Source: Gigantopelta aegis (taxonomy: Eukaryota; Mollusca; Gastropoda; Neomphalida; Peltospiridae). Taken from it: a DNA stretch of 64,000 nucleotides. The DNA lies in NCBI RefSeq assembly GCF_016097555.1, contig NC_054712.1, forward strand, positions 55,063,172-55,127,171, given 5' to 3'. The first letter of the stretch is position 1; each line of letters starts with the position of its first letter. Of the stretch, positions 55,701-64,000 are shown one piece after another. A model generated the notes under the pieces. That model had not been told where the DNA came from and searched no databases. It saw only the letters and a program-made list of their open reading frames with translations. The translations under genes were made by a program, and so were the position numbers.

Positions 55701-58272
55701 AAAACATAAACTTGTTTTTCAGACTTTATGAGGTTTTGTTTTTTAAGTTATGGGCTTTATGGTACGAATAAGCAAAAACCTATTAATGTGCCCCTATCCT
55801 CGAAAGGCACAGGCACATCAACCCTTGGCACAACCTTTGGTCAGCGTCATCAGTGGCACCAGTCCAAAGACAGTAGACACGACCTTTATAGTCTCTTTTA
55901 GATATGTTGTTGATATTCACAAGGAGTGGTCTATTCATGGATTCCTTATTTCACAGGCTACTCTTTGTAAAGTTTCAAAGACATTAATACCGTAAGCGTA
56001 CAAAGCGGGGGTTCAGAGAGGGTCAACTGTTCCCCTAGTGCTGGCCAAAATCGTCGCATTCGGAGATGTTCGGGCAAAATGAGCTGACCTGGAAACGTTT
56101 CACTGTGTATTTCCATAATTCTGCTCACAATATTAGTAGGCCTAATACAAGCCACTGGTATCAAGATGTATTGTACTGATAGTAATTATAGGTATGACTT
56201 AATACATTCGTTTTGACTTATTTTCGGGGTCGAAACCCCCTGATCCAACCCCCTACTTAAAGTAAACTTTCTTCTTCTTTTTTTAATTATAGTGTCCGAG
56301 GAGCATGACCCGAACCCCATGGGAACTTTAATCACCACAGTGTAGCCTGTACCTGCATAATTGATGTCTTACACATGTATGTGTCCGTGGTAATTAGTGA
56401 TTGCAGATATTGGGTAGAATTACTTTTCATGAGTATTGATAAGAAGAAGAATAAATAGTTACTTGCTTAAACGCGCTCTGTCACAGATGGTTGACCTAAT
56501 TACTGACCCAACAAAATATTATATGACAATATATACATTTGATTTGTACCTAAAAGTACTTCATTGAACCATCTACATAACCACCATATCACAATTATTA
56601 TTGATATTTTATAAAAAAATAATTGAATTATGGGTACGGTCCATAATTCTGAGAAAAATAACGCTATTTGGAGAGCAGAGGTGTGACGTATTATTTTGAG
56701 TCACGTGACGGGCATTCCCCGAATAACCGCAGTGCCAAAACGATTTAGCAAGCTCGTGTAACGAGAACGCTCAACCGTCCTCTGCGACATAGGGTAAATA
56801 GAAAGAAAAAAACCCCAATGAAAATAAATTATTAAAAATTAATAAAAACATGTACTGAATGATATTAAGCTTATACATTAATTTATTTTAGTAACAGAAG
56901 CATGTTAAACGTCGACAATCCCGACTAGTTAGGCCTTTGCATCTATAGGTAAATGTATCGTTAGTCGTACGCGAAAAAGTCTAAACATCTGGATCACAAA
57001 CACCGTCATTTTCCACCTTGTCAACTTCATTATTATACAAAATATGCCATAACAGCTGACTTGGGATAGGAATTGTTACATTTTTAAAGAATACTCTTAA
57101 CTAGACGGTGTTTATATACGATGTGACTATATATACGAAGGCTGTGTCTATAGCCTCCACTATAACGAGGGCTGGCTATATTCACAGCAAAAATGTATAT
57201 AGGCGGTAAATAAGTACATGTATTTGATTGATCCATATTACCGAACCATCTGGAACAGGAGGAATACATACTAAGTACTGTACGAACAGTGCATTTTTTG
57301 AACAGGGGAGGGGGTGGGGGGAGTATATGAATTTAGCGGACCCTCCTGTGTACGTTTTTCATAGATATATGAATAGCGTCATATTGTCCCTACAGTACTA
57401 AAAAAAATTATAATAATAATAATAAATAAATAAATAAATAATTAATAAACAATAATAATAACAATAATAATAATAATGATGATGATGATGAATAAATAAA
57501 TAAATATAACAATTATAAATTATCAGCGGCTGAGGTAGATTAACTGAAAGAGAAACTAACTACGGACAATAGGCCTACACAAACTAACAGGGCTTGAACT
57601 TAATAATTGTTCACTGATTGCAATTTTGAGGCTGCTTACGTAAATTTTGTAAAAAAAAGAGTTAATTTTACCGTAAATAAATATGACTAAAAGGTTATTT
57701 TGCTGTATTTAGTCACATTTCAAATGCTCAAAATTGCAAGGGCCAATAAAACTCAAAATACATTTTTTATAGGCTACTAGTAGCCTAAAGCTTAGACCAC
57801 TCCGGGTCCCCCTCTAAATTTATGTAACGTTTCTGTAACACCCGCCCCCACCCACCGCGACGTGATTTTACTAACATTATAATACATGTAATAATAATAA
57901 TACACAATTATTATTATTACTATTACTACTACTACTACTACTACTACTACTAGCCTACTACTAGCCTACTACTATTGCTATTATTATTATTATTATTATT
58001 ATTAGCCTACTACTACCTTTTTGGGGTGGAGGGGCGGTGTTTTATCTGGAGGAGTTTTGGCTATAAAAATGCAAGATTAACGTGCGTGCACACACGCACA
58101 AACAGCAGGCTGAACTTGTCCCAGCAAGTAGAACTGGATTCAACTGGGTTAAGTAATAATTAGCAAACTTTTGGACGACAAAACATGCAACCGTACATTG
58201 GGGTTTTTTACGCTAGACATTAAAACCGAAATACCTCTTTGCGAAACAGTCAAAATAATTTGCACACGCGCC

Positions 58273-58307
<35 letters not shown>

Positions 58308-58743
58308 GGCAAGTTCATGTTCCGACTGTTTATTATTTTATACCAGCGTATTCGCGGTTATTTTCTATACATGGCGATCGTTTATATAAAATCCACAAAT
58401 ACATTATACGGTTGTCGTATATAATAATTTATAGCCTCGTCACTACGAGTCTGGGTTTTTTCCGTATTTTTATGACTTTTTACAAGAAGACTTCCAAATT
58501 TTAAAAATGAAGCGTGTCGTGGAATTCCCTGAATCGTAGTTCAATTAAAATGTTTTGGATCATACAGTAACTAGGTTTGGTATTCCAAATGAATGTAATT
58601 TCCATTTATAATGCATATTTAGAGAAACAAGGCCCACTAAATCCGTGATTGAGCTCCTTTAAATTTGCCAGCTTATGAAATAATTCAGTCCCAAATCTTA
58701 ATGACACCGCAGTACATTTTAATCTGACTATTTGATGCGTAAT
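55701..58743. other. Intergenic, microsatellites only
   Basis: A part of the C-rich dispersed repeat at 56055-56160 and trinucleotide tracts at 57.4-58.0 kb. No coding signal recognised. Confidence 0.5.
57410..58018 (+). repeat. AAT/ATT/CTA trinucleotide-rich zone
   Basis: Blocks of (aat)n, (gat)n and (aata)n at 57410-57505 and (att)n, (cta)n, (att)n at 57887-58018. Ordinary AT-rich sequence lies between. Confidence 0.85.
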
Positions 58744-59332
58744 CAATCTGATTAAAATTAATTCTACTGGTCTACCAGTAGATCTAACAGCATTGCGTGA
58801 CTTCCATGACCAGGTGATACTTCATCTATAAATAACAATTTAAATATCGACCAATTACACTTCGCCTTTTATAAAGTTATTCTGGAGCATACAAATTCTA
58901 AAATTAACGGGCGAGACTATTTATGCAATAGGCGAACTTGTTGGTTTATTTCAACATTGAAAAAACAACAAAAAAAAAAAAAAAAAAAAACAAGGGGGAA
59001 AAGTGCAGTAATAAACTCTGGATTGTATACTAGTATAAACAGTTTTATGGCTATAGCCTACCATCACGGGGGGGGGGGGGGCGGGGTGTCGTCTTGAAAC
59101 GAAGTTTATATAAAAATTTATATTGAAATTACTTTCCGGCATACTTCATAATTCACCCGAATCATTTCGTATACCCTCGGCATAATCCCGAATGTTTTCA
59201 AATTCTTTTCAAATCACTGACATGATTTTGCAAGTAAGGTTTTGATTGGTCGAATGAAAGGTAAACTGGATATGAGCTCCAACGGGTTGCTGTTAGATCT
59301 ACATGTAATAGTGGAGCTAATTTTAATTAGAT
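58744..59332. mobile_element. Second copy of the foldback family
   Basis: Begins caatctgattaaaattaatt and ends gtggagctaattttaattag. The right part matches the right arm of the 24.7-kb copy (gcaagtaaggttttgattgg). Confidence 0.82.
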
Positions 59333-59774
59333 GGGTCTAACATTTACCCATAGACAGGACAGTACGTGCCATGGCATTTGATGTGTGCGCTATGAATGGC
59401 CGATTTCCATTTTTGGTGCTATATAAAATCAGCAGAAACTATAATAAGAAAATGTTGCTAATTTATAATGTATTCATAAAATCGATCCAGTTTACTGGAG
59501 ATGTGGGAATTCACATGATGAAGGACCTAACTTTCACGACTACAAAGATAAACTATGGTTGTATTTGATCTTTTAACATGATCTGCTTGCTTGACTTTCA
59601 ACTTTAAATGCCACTTTTATCTAAACCCTTGCGCCAAGAACGTTTCAAATATTTAATATCGACTTTAAAAAAAAAAGTGACATACTATATCTGCTATGGT
59701 AAAGCGCTCGCCCGTTGTTCCAGCCGTGGTATGTGTTCAATAATTCTGAATGAAAAATATTATTGGTAGTAAAT

Positions 59775-59974
59775 NNNNNNNNNNNNNNNNNNNNNNNNNN
59801 NNNNNNNNNNNNNNNNNNNNNNNNNNNNNNNNNNNNNNNNNNNNNNNNNNNNNNNNNNNNNNNNNNNNNNNNNNNNNNNNNNNNNNNNNNNNNNNNNNNN
59901 NNNNNNNNNNNNNNNNNNNNNNNNNNNNNNNNNNNNNNNNNNNNNNNNNNNNNNNNNNNNNNNNNNNNNNNNNN
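59775..59974. other. Assembly gap, 200 N
   Basis: A run of exactly 200 N, probably a fixed-size scaffold gap. Reading frames across it are meaningless. Confidence 0.99.
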
Positions 59975-60099
59975 TATTGTAGGAATGCAGAAAACTGCAT
60001 TTCAGGACATCTATAAGTTTCAACATTTTACTGGGGAGCATACCCCCAAACCCCATAGAAACTGCTTTGCGCCCTCGACCTCTGTCAGCTTACATAGAA

Positions 60100-60224
60100 A
60101 CATGTAAGCGGGGTTCCTCTCTTAAGACTATATGTCAAAATTACCAAATGTTTGACATCCAATAGCCGATGATTAATAAATTATGATTAATGTGCTCTAG
60201 TGGTGTGGTTAAACAAAACCAAAA
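60100..60224 (+). mobile_element. SINE 3' part, tail T2
   Basis: From tgtaagcggggttcc to tggttaaacaaaaccaa. A separate head/core scrap (gtaaagcgctcgcccg) lies at 59699-59733. Confidence 0.8.
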
Positions 60225-60731
60225 ATTGACTGTTGAAGCGAATAAAGAATGGTGGAATTACCACGAGCAAAATGAGCCATGAGGTTCGAATAGACCGTAA
60301 TCAATTTCTATTGCCGATAAAGTTAACGTTTACTAATAAAACTGATATAACCAGCGTATCAGCACACCCAGAAGTACAGCAGTGAAAAGTGTGGCAACTC
60401 ACATCTAATCTACCTGCAAGAAAATGGGAGGGGGGGGGGGGGGGGGTCACATGCCATTTAAGAGATTTAATTAATGTTTTTAATAGTAACCGTCATTTTT
60501 GCTGAAAAAATGCAGTTCCATTTCTGGGGATACCCCGCATTACTTTCAGCCTCTGGTATATACTGCATAACAACTGTATAACAAATTAAAGTGTATTTAT
60601 TTATTGTCAGTGGATAACAGTATTTGCACAAATAATCAATGTCACATATTACTACCAATCACACCCGTGCACATGGAACTTTGACCCTCGAAGTTTCACA
60701 CGGAACTCTCTTCTTTGGTACTATGCAACCA

Positions 60732-60762
60732 TGACGTCATAGATAAGAGAAGGAAGTGAAAC
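60732..60762 (+). promoter_or_regulatory. CRE and Ets-IRF-type motif upstream of the 60914 exon
   Basis: TGACGTCA at 60732-60739 and GGAAGTGAAAC at 60752-60762. The second fits the Ets-IRF composite pattern GGAANNGAAA. They lie 150-180 bp upstream of the ATG. This is sequence match only. Confidence 0.3.
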
Positions 60763-60913
60763 AAGTAAATTTCTGGGAGTACTTTCCGTTAGGTTTCGTA
60801 CTCTGAGTTTATGGTCGTTTTTTCTCAAAATATAATAATGTCAAATTTGAAAATAGTAGAAAAATATATCCTGTGTTAAAAGTATATGACAGAATTAAAT
60901 ATCATCAAGTGAA

Positions 60914-61126
60914 ATGTCTGTTCAGATGGTAAAAGATGTTGACAATATTGTTGATAATTTCATTGTTGACAAAAAACATACACCAAACATTGAACCATGT
61001 TTGAAAAAAATTCAGGATATATTTGGTGTGAAAGTTGAATTCGATAATGTTGTTAAAATAACAGGAGAATCTGAGAAACAGTGGTTGAAAATTACTGGTG
61101 GAAAATGGGATAAACAAAGTGCTAAG
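60914..61126 (+). CDS. First coding exon of an N4BP1/KHNYN-like gene (partial)
   Basis: ATG at 60914 opens 71 codons ending at the donor aag|gtaatt (61127), phase 0. The peptide contains DNFIVDKK, CLKKIQDIFGVKVEF and WLKITGG. The spacing of the D-x-F, the I-x-x-(I/L)-F-G-V-x-(L/V) motif and the following W-L-x-(I/L)-x-G strand resembles the KH-like N-terminus of NEDD4-binding protein 1 and its relative KHNYN. Those are NYN-domain RNases that degrade RNA and act in innate immunity (family knowledge). The NYN nuclease domain is not in the window and I could not find the next exon. The codon use and lack of repeats make it look like a real exon, but the family call is tentative. It could be another KH-like protein. 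Confidence 0.5.
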
Positions 61127-61603
61127 GTAATTAATTTACATGTATCATGATCAAACATCATCAATTTTAAATAGGCTAGGTCTATTTATAGGTAACATAG
61201 GGGTCAAATGTCAAAAATGACATTTCATCTCAGTATATTATATTCCATTGAAGATGCTGGTATTTTTAAAACGAAAATAATGCTAGTAACACATTATTTG
61301 GTGAATAAAATGTCATATTTTTAAATTGCAACGGAATAATTATGTTATTGATTACAAGCTTTCATTAACTTTTTTAATGTTTCTGCCCCAAATATTTTGC
61401 ATCAGTTTCAACTAAATTAGAACTGTCATAATCACTACACAATACTGAAAACAATTTCAGCTGTCGCTTGCCAAATTGACAAACCCAAATAAAGTTAAAT
61501 TTGACAAATTTATTTCATTATTACATGTATTTTGTCAAACTTTCAGTTTGAAAATCATGTATCTTTGTAGGATCTATTATTAAATGAAAACACCACCACC
61601 TAA

Positions 61604-61839
61604 ATTTTGATATACGGTACACATACATGTACAAGTATCAGTACAGCTAGTTCACCAAGGTAATTTTGATATACGGTACACATACATGTACAAGTATCAG
61701 TACAGCTAGTTCACCAAGGTAATTTTGATATACGGTACACATACATGTACAAGTATCAGTACAGCTAGTTCACCAAGGTAATTTTGATATACGGTACACA
61801 TACATGTACAAGTATCAGTACAGCTAGTTCACCAAGGTA
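61604..61839 (+). repeat. 59-bp tandem repeat, 4 identical copies
   Basis: Unit ttttgatatacggtacacat ... agctagttcaccaaggtaa, with four copies that look identical, in the presumed first intron of the 60914 gene. Confidence 0.92.
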
Positions 61840-63700
61840 AACATCTACCGTCCGTTTTTCTACATTTTGATATTTATTGGACCTCCAATGTTTTCAAGTC
61901 TAATGGCCGAAACTAGCGTGCTGATTCTGCCCAGATTTCAGGCGGAATCGATAAAATCATGGAATTAATTATTTCATGGCGAAATAAGACATGTACCAAC
62001 AAATATAAACACTTACTGTATAAAGAAAACCTCCTGAGTTACGTTTCACGTATAAATAGACAGTTTGTCCAAATAGTAATCCTACATTTATCCAATTTTC
62101 AGTTACGAACAAAATCTTGAATATTCCCGCCAGCCATTATAAGCACATTTAAAATGTGATTGAAAACTGTTGGCAGAATAGGATTATTTTTACAATTATT
62201 CGTCTCGGGTTCTCGAGTTTCTTCCACAATATACAATATTTAATGGAATATCACGTTTAATAATAATAATAATAAACTAATTGATTAAGAATATTAAACA
62301 AAATTTATTAATAAATAATATTATTAATAACTAAATAATATCATAAAAATAATTAATACTTAATTAATAAATACTAATATAGTAATAAATTACTTAATAT
62401 TATTAGTAATTATAATAAATAAATAACATAATAAATAAATTATTGATTTAATAATAATAATTAATTTAATTACTAACTAAATAAAAACGGGGTTTTTTCA
62501 TTTATAAATGTTTCCTTTACACACACACACACACATATACACACGCGCGTGCACGTGCACACACATATGCAGATACACAACACAGAGGGGGGTTTGGGGG
62601 AAGACAGACATAGAGGGGTTAAGCGTGGTGCAAGAGATCGAACGCATTTTCTTGTTTTCTTGTTCAGTACAGTTTTGCGTGTCGCGATTTTTATACACTA
62701 TTTTTTTCCTTGTATCTTATTTGACTTGAAATAGGCAAACAAACAAACAAACAAAAAACACATCATTTTATTAATTGGTGATGACAGGAAATGTAACAAT
62801 CACGTCAAGCGTAGTCAGCTTACTTATTGGCATACGAAGTGATAGGTCGGTTATACTTGATTCTAACTTCTAAACAAAACGTGTTAAAAGTCCAATGAAA
62901 ATAACCAGTTAACGATAATTACAAATAAATGTTTTATTACTTACACATTATCATTCATTGTTCATTTACTTTGGAATACGGCTACGGCTATCATCTTCAA
63001 AGAAATAAACCAACAAATGAGAATCACACTTCGCTGTTTTTCACTGCACTCGGAATACTTCGGCCGATTGTTCAAAATACCTCGACTGGTTCGGTCGATC
63101 TCAATTGCGACTCAATACGTACATTTCCGTGTCAAGCGAGCAGCAACGGAAAAGCTCGATAGTAAAGATTTCTGAATGTGACAATTTATAAATAGTTTGA
63201 CTCCGTCACACCGGTGTCCTAGTAGACTAGTATTGGGTTTAAAAAAAAAAATATGGCCTAAAACATTTAGCCTGACAGCTGAAACTAATAAAGATCATTA
63301 AAAAGTTACGCCTTCTGTTTTCATTAAAAAAAAACCAACCCATAAATATTAAAATTAAATAATATCAACTATATTGCAATACATATTGCAATACAGTTTC
63401 TTATATCGCAATATATACAGTTTTGACCGTATCGTTGCAACCCTAGTAATTATAGCTAAAAAAAAAAAAAAAAAAAAAAGAAGAATAAAAATGAATAAAT
63501 AAATAAATAAATAAATAAAACCCTTAAAATAACTAATGACCTGCAAAGTTTTATATTAAGAAAAAAAAAGAGAAAAACGTTTGGTAACTAATAGCCTGTA
63601 ATAATATTAAAAAGAAAAAATTATAAAGGAAATAATAATTTTTAAGAAAGTAAATAAATGAAAGCATTAAAGGGACATTCCCGAGTTTGCTGCATTGTAA
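61840..63700. other. AT-rich, presumed intron of the 60914 gene
   Basis: Low-complexity AT sequence, a CA tract and poly-A runs. No further exon recognised. Confidence 0.45.
62230..62580 (+). repeat. AT-rich simple sequence and CA microsatellite
   Basis: Imperfect (aat/taa)n from 62250 to 62490, then (ac)n near 62519-62580. Confidence 0.85.
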
Positions 63701-64000
63701 CCGGCCTCGGTGGCGTCGTGGCAGGCCATCGGTCTACAGGCTGGTAGGTACTGGGTTCGGATCCCAGTCGAGGCATGGGGTTTTTAATCCAGATACCGAC
63801 TCCAAGGCCATGGCCATGGTTTGTGCTATCCTGCCTGTGAGAAGCGCAAATAAAAGATCCCTTGCTGCCAATCGGAAGAGTAGCCCATGTAGTGGCGACA
63901 GCGGGTTTCCTCTCAAAATCTGTGTGGTCCTTAACCATATGTCTGACGCCATATAACCGTAAATAAAATGTGTTGAGTGCGTTGTTAAATAAAACACTTC
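63701..64000 (+). mobile_element. SINE, head H3, tail T1, cut by the window end
   Basis: Starts ccggcctcggtggcgtcg. Part of the head-core linker is missing. The tail is T1. Confidence 0.88.

Noticed and set aside
59737..60107. Frames across the N run
   Set aside because: Made of undefined bases.

Overview
The window looks like a eukaryotic, repeat-rich, intron-bearing genome, most likely a marine mollusc and probably a gastropod. This is inferred from the AT-rich composition, the long spliced introns, the abundant tRNA-derived SINEs with a shared core, and foldback/MITE families of a kind I associate with molluscan genomes. Nothing looks prokaryotic: there are no operons, rRNA or CRISPR. A 200-base run of N marks an assembly gap near 59.8 kb.

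One complete protein-coding gene can be assembled: SLC35C2, a Golgi nucleotide-sugar/triose-phosphate transporter family member. Its nine coding exons on the + strand run from 28542 to 51384. All junctions are GT-AG, the phases are compatible, and the spliced frame gives 391 codons plus a stop. A pair of CRE sites and an ATGGCGGC motif at 25968-26021 may be its promoter, with an untranslated first exon spliced to 28527. A second gene enters at the right: one clear first coding exon (60914-61126, 71 codons, GT donor) whose peptide resembles the KH-like N-terminus of the N4BP1/KHNYN family. The rest of that gene was not found.

The left third (1-25 kb) has no recognisable host gene. It holds microsatellites, many SINEs, a solo LTR (15290-16545) with a 4-bp target duplication, a dead Tc1-type transposase (17.2-17.7 kb), a truncated Ty3/gypsy pol remnant (19.85-21.16 kb), a 17-copy 69-bp minisatellite, and the 3' end of an I/Jockey-like LINE (22.69-23.45 kb). 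The LINE's 3' tail matches one of the two SINE tail types.

The introns of SLC35C2 have been heavily invaded. Intron 2 has about 22 copies of a 70-bp repeat. Intron 4 has a long hairpin. Intron 6 holds a nearly whole antisense LTR retrotransposon (35892-43209, TSD ATGTT, tRNA-Leu-type primer site) and a SINE nested in a SINE. The retrotransposon has pol order protease-integrase-RT-RNase H, as in Gmr1-like elements. Intron 7 holds a 38-bp minisatellite whose unit is a copy of the last 33 nt of exon 7 plus the splice donor, so dozens of decoy donors follow the real one. That array is split by a Tc1 transposon that itself carries a SINE. Intron 8 starts with a MITE only about 30 bp from the donor.

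From 51.4 to 60 kb the sequence is almost free of SINEs. The first 4.3 kb could be a long 3' UTR of SLC35C2. Coordinates of SINEs and other degenerate repeats were read by eye and are good to about 5-15 bases. Exon, LTR and TSD positions were counted base by base.
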